Shown here: positions 27,887 through 35,787 of the stretch, in pieces
Layout: the number at the start of each line of letters is the position of its first letter
Numbering within the stretch: the stretch's first letter is position 1
Assembly: GCA_046330225.1 (NCBI GenBank)
Contig: JAXLTD010000002.1
Coordinates: 1 to 64,000 of the forward strand
Length of the DNA: 64,000 nucleotides
From: CANJIV01 sp046330225
Lineage (GTDB): Bacteria; Actinomycetota; Thermoleophilia; Solirubrobacterales; Solirubrobacteraceae
Direction: 5' to 3'
Notes under the pieces: model-generated
What the model saw: only the letters and a program-made list of their open reading frames with translations
Told to the model about the DNA's origin: nothing
Databases searched by the model: none
Translations under genes and position numbers: made by a program

Positions 27887-29460
27887 GGCGTGTCCTCCGG
27901 GGGGTCAGGGGGCGGGGGCAGCGGGCCGGCCGCCGCTTCGGCGGCCTCCCGCACGCGGCCGTCGCGGACGAGCGGCACGGCGGCCGCGATCTCCGGGGCC
28001 AGGAAGCGGTCCGGGCCGGGCCCGGGCACCGACGCGCGCAGCGCGGCGATCACCGCCGCGGTGGCGGGCGCCGGCGCGAGCGGGGCGCGCAGCTCGATGC
28101 CGCGGGCGGCCGTGAGGAGCTCGATGGCGAGGACCTGGGCGAGGCCGTCGATCGCCCGGCGCAGCTTGCGCCCGGCCGACCAGCCCATCGCGACGTGGTC
28201 CTCCTGCATCGCCGAGCTGGGAATCGAGTCGACGCTGGCCGGGACGGCGAGCCGCTTGAGCTCCGACACGATGGCGGCCTGGGTGTACTGGGCGATCATG
28301 TGGCCGGAGTCGACGCCCGGGTCGTCGGCCAGGAACGCCGGCAGGCCGTGGCTGCGCGCGGTGTCGAGGAAGCGGTCGGTGCGGCGCTCGGACATGCTCG
28401 CGACGTCCGCGGTCACGATCGCCAGGAAGTCGAGCACGTAGGCGAGCGGGGCCCCGTGGAAGCTGCCGTTGGACTCCACGCGGCCATCGCGGGTCACCAC
28501 GGGGTTGTCGATTGCCGCGGCGAGCTCGCGCTCCGCGACCGCGGCGGCGTGGGCGACCGTGTCGCGGGCGCCGCCGCAGACCTGCGGCGCGCACCGCAGC
28601 GAGTAGGCGTCCTGCACGCGCGGGTCCTCCGGCCCCCGGTGGCTGGCGACGATCTCGCTGCCCGCGAGCACCGCGCGCATGGTCGCGGCGGACGCCGCCG
28701 ATCCGGGATGAGGGCGCAGCGCCTGCAGGTCGGCGGCGAAGACGCGGTCGGTGCCGAGCAGCCCCTCGACGCTCATCGCGGCGGTGATGTCCGCGACCGT
28801 GAGCAGCTCGCGCAGGTCGGCGATGGCCAGAGCCAGCATCCCGAGCATCCCGTCGGTCCCGTTGATGAGGGCCAGGCCCTCCTTCTCGCGCAGCACGACC
28901 GGCTCGATCCCCGCCGCGCGCAGCGCCTGCGCGGCGTCGCGCGGCTCGCCGGTCGCGTCGCGCACCGGCCCCTCGCCGGTGACGGCGAGCGCGCAGTGCG
29001 CCAGCGGGGCGAGGTCGCCCGAGCAGCCGAGCGAGCCGTGCTCGTGGACGACCGGCGTGATCCCGGCCGAGAGCACCGCCGCGTAGGCCTCCGCGGTGGC
29101 AGGCCGCACGCCGGTCCGGCCGGTGGCGAGCGTCGAGAGGCGCAGCAGCATCAGGGCGCGCACCACCTCGCGCTCGACCTCCGGGCCCGACCCCGCCGCG
29201 TGGCTGCGCACGAGGCTGCGCTGCAGCTCGACCCTCCGGGCCGGCGGGATGTGCCGCGTCGCCAGGGCCCCGAAGCCGGTGGAGACCCCGTAGTGCGGGC
29301 GCACGTCGCCGGCCAGCGCCTCGATGGTCGCGCGGCTGGCGGCCATCGCGGCGAGCGCGTCGTCGGCGAGCCGCACGGGGGCGCCGCCGCGGGCGACGGC
29401 CGCCACGTCCTCCAAGCGCAGCGGCCCGGTTCCGACGGTCACGGCCTGCGCAGGATTCAT
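27883..29460 (-). CDS. hutH: histidine ammonia-lyase
   Basis: This 525-aa enzyme deaminates L-histidine to urocanate, the first step of the pathway. The cofactor-forming region is GSLGCSGDLAPL, giving Cys146-Ser147-Gly148 where the textbook MIO triad is Ala-Ser-Gly. I recall similar Cys variants in other actinobacterial lyases, so activity is likely. The catalytic Tyr in HYGVSTGFG (Tyr57) and the active-site loop SSAMQEDHVAMG are intact. ATG 29460 is followed by hutU and hutF with stop/start overlaps. The start faces iclR across 78 bases containing a palindrome, which suggests direct control. Confidence 0.95.
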   Translation of the reverse strand: MNPAQAVTVGTGPLRLEDVAAVARGGAPVRLADDALAAMAASRATIEALAGDVRPHYGVSTGFGALATRHIPPARRVELQRSLVRSHAAGSGPEVEREVVRALMLLRLSTLATGRTGVRPATAEAYAAVLSAGITPVVHEHGSLGCSGDLAPLAHCALAVTGEGPVRDATGEPRDAAQALRAAGIEPVVLREKEGLALINGTDGMLGMLALAIADLRELLTVADITAAMSVEGLLGTDRVFAADLQALRPHPGSAASAATMRAVLAGSEIVASHRGPEDPRVQDAYSLRCAPQVCGGARDTVAHAAAVAERELAAAIDNPVVTRDGRVESNGSFHGAPLAYVLDFLAIVTADVASMSERRTDRFLDTARSHGLPAFLADDPGVDSGHMIAQYTQAAIVSELKRLAVPASVDSIPSSAMQEDHVAMGWSAGRKLRRAIDGLAQVLAIELLTAARGIELRAPLAPAPATAAVIAALRASVPGPGPDRFLAPEIAAAVPLVRDGRVREAAEAAAGPLPPPPDPPEDTP

Positions 29461-29511
29461 GGGGGCATGAGACCACGGCGGCCGCCCGGCGTCACCCGAT
29501 CGGTCCGGCTT

Positions 29512-29531
29512 GTGTCTGGGATCTGAGACAC
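29512..29531. promoter_or_regulatory. candidate IclR operator between hutH and iclR
   Basis: Perfect 6-base inverted repeat GTGTCT-N8-AGACAC, centred about 18 bases before the iclR start and 61 bases before hutH. Size and spacing suit a dimeric regulator. It is the only strong dyad noted in the 78-base divergent gap. Confidence 0.5.
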
Positions 29532-29538
29532 TGGCGCC

Positions 29539-30339
29539 GTGGCGAACGCCCCGGCCGCCCGGCACGCCCTCGGCATCCTCAAGCTGCTCGCCCGGCACGC
29601 GGCGCCGCAGCCGGCGGCGACGATCGCGCAGGAGCTCGGGCTGCCCCGCTCCACCGTCTACCACCTGCTCGCGGCCCTGAGCGACGAGGGCTTCGTCGCG
29701 CACCTGCCTGAGGAGCGCCGCTACGGCCTCGGGGTCAGCGCCTTCGAGCTGGGCTCGGCGTACTCCCGGCAGGCGCCGCTGCGGTGGGTGGCCCAGCCCG
29801 CGCTCGCCCGGCTGGTCGACGCCACGACGCACAACGGGCACTTCGCCGTGCTGCACGGCGCCGACGTGCTCTACCTCATCGAGGAGCGGGCCGCCGGGCG
29901 CCCGGGCCTCATCACCGACGTCGGGGTGCGCCTGCCCGCCCAGCTCACAGCGAGCGGGCTGGCGATGCTGGCGGCCTTGCCGGGCGCCCAGGTCCGCGCC
30001 CTCTTCCCGGGCCGGGCCGCGTTCGTCCAGCGCGCCGGCGCCGGCCCGGCCTCGCCCGCCGAGCTGGCCGCGGCGCTGGCCGCCGTGCGCGCCCGGGGCG
30101 CCGCCTTCGAGGACGGCACGGTGACGCCCGGGCTCGCCTCGGTCGCCGCGGCGGTGCTCGACCACGGCGGCCACCCGGTGGCGGCGCTCGCCCTCACGTT
30201 CCCGTCCGGCGAGCTCGACGGCCCGGCGCGCGAGGCGCTGGCCGGCCGGGTGCGCCGCGCCGCGGACCGGGTGTCGGCGGGCATCCGCGGGCGGACGGCA
30301 GGCGGCTCGGCCGCCGCCGACTATGGTGGAACGCGATGA
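29539..30339 (+). CDS. IclR family regulator of the hut locus
   Basis: This 266-aa protein has an N-terminal winged helix (ALGILKLLARHAAPQPAATI, LPRSTVYHLLAALSDEGFV) and a C-terminal IclR effector-binding domain (HFAVLHGADVLYLIEER, LPAQLTASGLAMLAAL, VAAAVLDHGGHPVAALALTF). GTG 29539 begins right at the first helix. The gene is divergent from hutH and overlaps the next gene by ATGA, so it is co-transcribed with def-like and hutI genes and probably regulates both arms. Most described hut systems use HutC (GntR) or HutP; an IclR protein here is less usual. The ligand may be urocanate or histidine (inference). Confidence 0.88.
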   Translation: MANAPAARHALGILKLLARHAAPQPAATIAQELGLPRSTVYHLLAALSDEGFVAHLPEERRYGLGVSAFELGSAYSRQAPLRWVAQPALARLVDATTHNGHFAVLHGADVLYLIEERAAGRPGLITDVGVRLPAQLTASGLAMLAALPGAQVRALFPGRAAFVQRAGAGPASPAELAAALAAVRARGAAFEDGTVTPGLASVAAAVLDHGGHPVAALALTFPSGELDGPAREALAGRVRRAADRVSAGIRGRTAGGSAAADYGGTR

Positions 30340-30911
30340 GCGTGCTCCCGATCGTCACGGTCGGCCATCCGGTGCTCCGGGCCCGGGCCGAGGAGGTCTC
30401 GGCCGACGAGCTCGCCTCGCCGGAGGTCCAGCGGCTCATCGACGACATGATCGAGACCATGCGCGCCGCCGGCGGCGCCGGACTGGCCGCCAACCAGGTC
30501 GGCGACCTGCGGCGAATCGCGGTGATCGAGGTCGACCGCAATCCGCGCTACCCGTACAAGCCGCCGATCCCGCTGACCGTGATCGTGAACCCCGTGGTCG
30601 AGCCCGTGGACGCCGAGACCGTCGCCATCAACGAGGGATGCCTCTCGGTGCCCGACCTGCGCGGCACGCTGGACCGGCACGTGACCGTCCGGGTTCGCTA
30701 CCTCGACCGGCATGGCGCCGCGCACGACGAGATCCGCCGCGGCCTGACCGCCGGCACCTTCCAGCACGAGGCCGACCACCTCGACGGGATCCTGTTTCTC
30801 GACCGGGTCACCGACCCGGCGACGTTCACGACCTGGGAGCAGTTCGACCGCTACCACCGTGACGCGTTCGTCGCGCGCATCACCGAGTTCGTCGAGCGCG
30901 TCGGGTCGTGA
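30336..30911 (+). CDS. peptide deformylase family protein within the hut operon
   Basis: This 191-aa protein has all three deformylase motifs: GAGLAANQVG (Gly47-Gly56, with Gln54), EGCLSVP (metal ligand Cys102) and QHEADH (His144, Glu145, His148). It should therefore be a competent metal-dependent N-formyl hydrolase. It is locked between iclR and hutI by ATGA and GTGA overlaps. The adjacent HutF makes N-formylglutamate, and no HutG is present in the window. A plausible role is therefore removal of formate from N-formylglutamate rather than from nascent proteins. It could also be an ordinary second deformylase. The family is certain; the specialised role is inference. Confidence 0.9.
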   Translation: MSVLPIVTVGHPVLRARAEEVSADELASPEVQRLIDDMIETMRAAGGAGLAANQVGDLRRIAVIEVDRNPRYPYKPPIPLTVIVNPVVEPVDAETVAINEGCLSVPDLRGTLDRHVTVRVRYLDRHGAAHDEIRRGLTAGTFQHEADHLDGILFLDRVTDPATFTTWEQFDRYHRDAFVARITEFVERVGS

Positions 30912-32083
30912 GCGCGCTCGTCATCGACAACATCGGGCGGCTCGTCACGAACGATCCGGCGGCGGGGGAGGGTCCGCTGGGCGTCGTGCGCGACGCCGCC
31001 CTCGTGCTCGACGCCGGCCGGGTCGCCGCGGTCCAGCCAGCCGGGTCAGCGACCGGCGACGAGCGGCTCGACGCCGCCGGCCGCTGCGTGATCCCCGGGT
31101 TCGTCGACAGCCACACCCACCTCGTCTTCGCCGGAGATCGCGGCGAGGAGTTCGCGGCCCGACTGGCCGGGGCCCCGTACGCTGCCGGCGGCATCCGGGT
31201 CACGACCGAGGCCACCCGCGCGGCGCCGGAGGCCGAGCTCGCGCGGCTCGCCGCCGCCCGTCGCGCCGAGGCGATGCGGGCCGGCATCACCCACGTCGAG
31301 ATCAAGTCCGGCTACGGGCTGGATGTCGAGACCGAGGCGCGGCTGTGCGCCGTCGCGGCCGGCCTCACCGACGACGTGACGTTTCTCGGCGCGCACGTCG
31401 TGCCCGCGGAGTACGAGGGCCGGGCCGACGACTACGTCGGCCTCGTCTGCGGCGAGATGCTGGTGGCGTGCGCGCCCGCGGTCCGCTGGATCGACGTCTT
31501 CTGCGAGACCGGCGCCTTCGACGCCGACCAGTGCCGGGCGGTCCTGCTGGCGGGGCGCGCGGCCGGCCTCGGGCTGCGGGTGCACGGCAACCAGCTCGGC
31601 CCGGGCCCGGGGGTCGCCCTTGCCGTCGAGCTCGGGGCGGCCTCGGTCGACCACTGCACGTACCTCACCGACGCCGACGTGGCCGCACTCGCGGGCAGCG
31701 AGACCGTCGCGACGTTCCTGCCGGCGACCGACTTTTCGACGCGCCAGCCATATCCGGACGCCCGCCGCGTCATCGACGCCGGCGCCGCGGTGGCGATCGC
31801 CACGAACTGCAACCCGGGCTCGAGCTACACGACGTCGATGAGCTTCTGCATCGCCCTGGCGGTGCGCGACCTGCGGATGACGGTCGACGAGGCGCTGGCC
31901 GCCGCGACGAGCGGCGGCGCGCGCGCCCTGCGCCGCACCGACATCGGCCACCTGGCCCCGGGCGCCCGCGGCGACGCGGTGGTGCTCGACGCGCCCTCCC
32001 CGGCGCACCTCGTCTACCGGCCCGGCGTGCCGCTCATCGCGGCGACGGTCAGCGGCGGGCGCGTGGCGTGGCGCGCCGAGTGA
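30908..32083 (+). CDS. hutI: imidazolonepropionase
   Basis: This 391-aa amidohydrolase opens the ring of imidazolone propionate to give N-formiminoglutamate, the third step of histidine degradation. Metal ligands His69 and His71 lie in GFVDSHTHLVFAGDR, a family hallmark. THVEIKSGYGLD, HGNQLGPGPG and TNCNPGSSYTTSM are further HutI blocks. GTG 30908 overlaps the preceding gene's stop. Together with hutH, hutU and hutF it completes conversion of histidine to N-formylglutamate. Confidence 0.95.
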   Translation: MSALVIDNIGRLVTNDPAAGEGPLGVVRDAALVLDAGRVAAVQPAGSATGDERLDAAGRCVIPGFVDSHTHLVFAGDRGEEFAARLAGAPYAAGGIRVTTEATRAAPEAELARLAAARRAEAMRAGITHVEIKSGYGLDVETEARLCAVAAGLTDDVTFLGAHVVPAEYEGRADDYVGLVCGEMLVACAPAVRWIDVFCETGAFDADQCRAVLLAGRAAGLGLRVHGNQLGPGPGVALAVELGAASVDHCTYLTDADVAALAGSETVATFLPATDFSTRQPYPDARRVIDAGAAVAIATNCNPGSSYTTSMSFCIALAVRDLRMTVDEALAAATSGGARALRRTDIGHLAPGARGDAVVLDAPSPAHLVYRPGVPLIAATVSGGRVAWRAE

Positions 32084-32158
32084 TCCAGCTGGCGCCCTGC
32101 CGCGCAACACCCTCCCATCGCCGGGCCACAGGGGCCGGGCCGCTCTTGGGGGAGTTCC

Positions 32159-33163
32159 ATGCGTCGCGCCGCTGCCGTTGTCACCGTGCTGTTCGGGCTC
32201 TGGCTCGTCAGCCTGCCATTCGCCTTCGACCTGTTCGACCGCACGAGCAACGCGGAGAAGGTGACCGACGCGTTCCGCTCGACGCTGTCGGCCCGGGGCA
32301 TCGCCGACCTGTCCGCCAACTACGGCGTGATCCGCGGCTTCGGGAACCAGTTCGTGAACGAGACGCGCCCGGCCCTCGCCAAGCAGCTCGGCCTGTCCCA
32401 GGCGCAGTTCGACCGCTTCGTGGGAGCGAACTTCCCGGCCGTCGCCGCCGCGGTCAAGGGCGTGCCTGGGGCGATCGCGCTCGTCGACCCCGTCGTGCCG
32501 CAGCTCGCGCGGCTGTCGGGCTCCGGGGACTTCCGCAAGGTCGACGACATCCCCGGGCTCGGGCTCCCGATCACCGTCATCCCGTGGCTGCTCCTCGGCC
32601 TGGGTGCCGCCGCCGCGGGGTTCGGCGCCGTCGGGCTGTGGCGGGGATCGCGGTGGGCGATCATGGCGGGCGGCGGGATCGCCGCCGCCACGGTGATTGC
32701 CGCACTGGCGCTCGACCTGCCCGCGAAGTTCCAGGCGACCTCGCGCACCGTCGAGGTCGGTCGCGTCGCCCTTTCGCAGAAGGCGGCCGACACCGCGACC
32801 CAGACGGTCGCGGTCGTGGACGCCACGGTGAAGGAGGTCCAGGCCAAGCTGGTTCCGGCCCTCGCGACCCGGCTCGGCACGACGCCCGCCGCCGTGAAGG
32901 CCGAGATCGCCACGCAGTTCCCCGATGTCGCCACCGGCCTGGCACAGTGGCCGCGGATCAAGCCCGGCGCCGCCGATCTCGCCGCCCGCCAGCGCGCGAC
33001 CGTGGCGGCGTTCGCCGCGGGCGACGGGGCGCCGTTCCGGACGCTGCCGTGGCTCGTGATCGGGCCCGCGCTTCTGGTCGCGCTGCTGTGCGGAGCGGCG
33101 CTCGTGCGGCGGCCGCGGGAGCTGGCGCGCGGCGACGTGCCTGCCGGCACGGCCACGGCCTGA
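32159..33163 (+). CDS. membrane protein with duplicated extracytoplasmic segments
   Basis: This 334-aa protein has an N-terminal membrane helix or uncleaved signal, two central helices (about residues 140-190) and one near residues 295-318. Between helices lie two related soluble stretches, each with a helix-rich pattern (LAKQLGLSQAQFDRFVGANF against LATRLGTTPAAVKAEIATQF, both followed by FP-VA), which points to internal duplication. No enzymatic motif was recognised. It is 75 bases downstream of hutI and followed by a GC hairpin, so it may be a separate unit. Function unknown. Confidence 0.75.
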   Translation: MRRAAAVVTVLFGLWLVSLPFAFDLFDRTSNAEKVTDAFRSTLSARGIADLSANYGVIRGFGNQFVNETRPALAKQLGLSQAQFDRFVGANFPAVAAAVKGVPGAIALVDPVVPQLARLSGSGDFRKVDDIPGLGLPITVIPWLLLGLGAAAAGFGAVGLWRGSRWAIMAGGGIAAATVIAALALDLPAKFQATSRTVEVGRVALSQKAADTATQTVAVVDATVKEVQAKLVPALATRLGTTPAAVKAEIATQFPDVATGLAQWPRIKPGAADLAARQRATVAAFAAGDGAPFRTLPWLVIGPALLVALLCGAALVRRPRELARGDVPAGTATA

Positions 33164-33183
33164 CCGCGGGGTCCCCTGCCTCA

Positions 33184-33219
33184 CCCGCGCCCGCGCGCTG
33201 TGCTCAGCGCGGGCGCGGG
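33184..33219 (+). terminator. GC-rich hairpin after membrane protein gene
   Basis: CCCGCGCCCGCGCGCT pairs with AGCGCGGGCGCGGG with one two-base bulge around a 6-base loop, 21 bases after the stop. There is no T-run; it is likely a terminator of the actinobacterial hairpin-only kind. Confidence 0.45.
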
Positions 33220-33323
33220 CTCGGCCGGGGGAATGCGGCATGGAGACCGCTCGGGCGGAATACCCCGCGGCCTGGCGGGCAAACCGGCCGGGCGCCTCGC
33301 GGTCACCGCAAAGACCACCGGCC

Positions 33324-33350
33324 GTTTCGGCGCCAGGATGCGCCGGGTAG
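33324..33350 (+). promoter_or_regulatory. candidate SigF/SigB-type promoter
   Basis: GTTT-N17-GGGTAG closely fits the GTTT-N14/17-GGGTAT form used by SigB/SigF-group factors. It ends 9 bases before ATG 33360, so the transcript would be nearly leaderless. A matching sigma factor gene lies 5 kb away. Confidence 0.4.
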
Positions 33351-33359
33351 CGGCGCGGC

Positions 33360-33665
33360 ATGCCCGCACATGCCTCCTCCGCCCAACCCCCGGCGCTTCC
33401 TCCGCGCATCGCGGCAGGGTCGGCTGCCGGCGTTCTGCTCGCCATCGTGGTGGGCATTGCCGCCGGCGTCGGCTATGCGCTGCCGATCCTCGGCCTCGTC
33501 GCGCTCGTGGCCGGATTCGTCGCCATCATCCGGACGGCGCAGCGCCACCCCACGGTGACTCGCCCGGACATCGCCCGCGAGTTCGCGGGCGAGCCGGTGC
33601 CGGCGGAGTCCGATCCGGCCCGCGCCCGGGCCGGATCGGCGCGCGACGCGGGGCCGGCCGCCTAG
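33360..33665 (+). CDS. small membrane protein, candidate SigF target
   Basis: This 101-aa protein has two adjacent hydrophobic segments (about residues 17-35 and 38-58) and a hydrophilic C-terminal tail rich in Ala, Arg and Glu. No family was recognised. ATG 33360 is 9 bases after a GTTT-N17-GGGTAG promoter-like sequence, which suggests stress-dependent expression. It is an independent small gene between a terminator-like hairpin and the DUF892 gene. Confidence 0.6.
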   Translation: MPAHASSAQPPALPPRIAAGSAAGVLLAIVVGIAAGVGYALPILGLVALVAGFVAIIRTAQRHPTVTRPDIAREFAGEPVPAESDPARARAGSARDAGPAA

Positions 33666-33872
33666 GCGGCCGGCCCCGCGCGCCCGATCCGGCACGGCGC
33701 CACGAGGCGGCCATGGGAATGCTCCGTTTCGATTGATGGTCGTGCGTCCCGGGTGCCCGCGACGCCGCCGGGCCAGCCGCTCCGCTGGCGCCCCGAGGTC
33801 AGACCTCCGGCCCGGGTCACCCGCCTGACCTGGGCCGGGTTGGCCGCGGCCGGCCGGGGGCACGTCCAGGGC

Positions 33873-34939
33873 ATGACAACCACGCACACGACACCCACGA
33901 CCACCCAGGAGATCGGGAAGGTCACCCAGTACCTGCGCGAGGCGCTCGCCACCGAGCGCGCGCTCGAGCGGACGCTGGAGGCGAACATCGCGATCACGCC
34001 CGGCGGCGCGTACAAGGACGCGCTCTCCGCCCACCACCGCCAGACTGCCCAGCACGCGGAGCGCGTGCAGGCACGCCTCGACGATCTCGGCGGCGCCAGC
34101 GATCTCGTCGGCTCGGCCATCGTCGCCGCGCAGGCCCTCGTCGGCCAGGCCGTGGCCATCGGGCTCGCGCCCCTGACGCTCATCCGGGGCGCCTCGATGG
34201 AGGAGAAGCTGCTGAAGAACGCCAAGGACGCGGTCTCCAGCGAGGCGCTCGAGATCGCCACCTACGACGCGCTCGAGCGGCTCGCTGAGCACGTCGGCGA
34301 CCGTGAGACCGCCGCGCTCGCCGTCTCGATCCGCGGCGACGAGGAGCGCATGATGGCCACCCTGCGCGAGCTCCTTCCGGCGCTCACCGACCGGGTCGCC
34401 CGCGCCGAGCTGAACGGTGCCTCGACCTACGACCGGTCCAGCACCGGCGCGGCCGACGCGGTGCGCAAGGCCGGCGCCCGCGGCCGTGGCGCCGTCAGCT
34501 CCTCGGAGCGCGACGCTCGCCGCGGCGCGCGCCGGCTCGAGGCGGCGGCGCAGTCCGGCGCCGACGCGGTGGCCGAGGCGGCCACCGGCCAGGTCGATGC
34601 CGTCCGTGACGCGTTCAAGCGGGTGGCGGACACCGCCGAATCCGGAGCCGAGTCGGTCGTCCGCGGAGCCGCCTCGCGGGCCAAGGGTGCCGAGCGCACC
34701 GCCGAGGCGGCGGTGACCGGCGAGCGTGCCCCCGCCCCGGCGGCCCGCCGGCATCGCGCCGCCGCGGCGCCGGCGCGCGGTCGCGGGTCGGCGAAGCGCA
34801 CGCCCGCGGCGGCCAAGGCCTCGCCGCCCCGGCGGCGCTCGGTACCGCCAAGCCGGCGGGCGCCAAGCCGGCATCCGCCAAGCGGGCATCTGCCAAGCGG
34901 ACGTCCGGGGGCAGCGGCTCGTCGCGCTCCCGCGCCTAG
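33873..34939 (+). CDS. DUF892/YciE-like ferritin-fold protein with frameshifted Lys/Ala-rich tail
   Basis: ATG 33873 starts MTTTHTTPTTTQEIGKVTQY. Residues 10-170 form a helical bundle of the DUF892/YciE type (ATERALERTLEANI, LSAHHRQTAQHAERVQARL, ETYDAL-like EIATYDALERLAEHVGD). An Ala/Arg-rich low-complexity region follows. In the annotated frame the gene runs to 35048 and overlaps the convergent cupin gene with implausible Pro/Arg sequence. Moving to the -1 frame near 34825-34835 instead gives GTAKPAGAKPASAKRASAKR and a stop at 34939, a histone-like tail that leaves the cupin gene free. A one-base loss or an unusual frameshift is likely. Role probably stress-related by family. Confidence 0.7.
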
Positions 34940-34960
34940 CTGGCCCCGCCGGCGCGGCGG

Positions 34961-35287
34961 CTATCCCGGAGATCCGGGGTGGCCGTCGCCCGGCCACGGC
35001 GCCAGCAGCAGCAGCAGGCGGGTGGCGGTGAGGGCCCGGACCTCGTGACGCTCCCGCGGAGCGAACACCGCGAGCGTGCCCGGGCCCGCCCGCTGGGCGG
35101 CGGAGCCGGCGCTGAGCTGGGCCTCGCCGTCGATCACCACCACCCACGCCCGTTCGTGGACCTGGTGGTCCTCCAGGAGCTCTCCGGCGTCCAGCTCCAC
35201 GACGACCGCCCGAGCCTCCGGATGGGAGGCCAAGACGGCGGGCTGGCGGGGGCGCGCCCCGCAGGCGCGAAGGTCGTAGGCGTCCAT
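34961..35287 (-). CDS. small cupin protein
   Basis: This 108-aa single-domain cupin starts at ATG 35287 (MDAYDLRACGARPRQP). It shows the two cupin barrel motifs in short form: LEDHQVHERAWVVVIDGEAQ and PGTLAVFAPRERHEV, with His residues in position to bind metal. The C-terminus is Gly/Pro-rich. It probably acts as a small-molecule sensor or isomerase; nothing indicates which. It is divergent from the VOC-family gene. Confidence 0.7.
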   Translation of the reverse strand: MDAYDLRACGARPRQPAVLASHPEARAVVVELDAGELLEDHQVHERAWVVVIDGEAQLSAGSAAQRAGPGTLAVFAPRERHEVRALTATRLLLLLAPWPGDGHPGSPG

Positions 35288-35350
35288 GCCCGGCGTCGCT
35301 ACCCGCAATCCGGAGGGGTCAATCCTGGTCCGGGCGGGCAGGCTGGGCAG

Positions 35351-35767
35351 GTGACCGGACCGCGCGGCATCGTCGAGCTCACGCTGGAAACCGCCGATCG
35401 GACGGCGATGGAGCGCTTCTACGTCCGCGTGCTCGGCCTCGAGACGCTCGACCGGCAGGCCGACCGCACGTGGCTCAAGGCCGGCGAGGACGCCCGGCTC
35501 GGGCTGTGGTGCCCCGGCCGGAAGGAGTTCGGGGACCGCGGCGGCCGCCACGTGCACTTCGCACTTTCGGTGCCGGCGGGGGCGCTGGACGCCATCGCCG
35601 CTGCGGCCCGGGCGGCGGGAGTGGACGCGCAGGGCCCGGTGCGCCACGAGGGTGGAGACCAGTCCCTCTACCTCCGTGACCCCGAGGGCAACGTCGTCGA
35701 GGCATGGGACTACTTCGAGGACGGTGACGGCGCGAAGGACGGCGCGGACGGGCTCGCCGGGAGCTGA
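35351..35767 (+). CDS. VOC (glyoxalase/bleomycin resistance) family protein
   Basis: From GTG 35351 this 138-aa protein is a single VOC domain: IVELTLETADRTAMERFYVR, VLGLETLDR, HVHFALSVPAGALDAIAAAA, then YLRDPEGNVVEAWDYF. The Glu of GNVVEAW and the His of HVHFAL are in the usual metal-ligand positions. Members act as isomerases, dioxygenases or binding proteins. The acidic C-terminal tail is extra. It is convergent with the transketolase gene 20 bases away. Confidence 0.75.
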   Translation: MTGPRGIVELTLETADRTAMERFYVRVLGLETLDRQADRTWLKAGEDARLGLWCPGRKEFGDRGGRHVHFALSVPAGALDAIAAAARAAGVDAQGPVRHEGGDQSLYLRDPEGNVVEAWDYFEDGDGAKDGADGLAGS

Positions 35768-35787
35768 ACTGCCGGGCGCGGACCGGA

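Noticed and set aside
35049..35287. Extension of the DUF892 frame into the cupin locus as a genuine long tail
   Set aside because: The tail in that frame is Pro/Arg/Ser low-complexity and antisense to a coherent cupin domain; the shifted frame gives a better ending.
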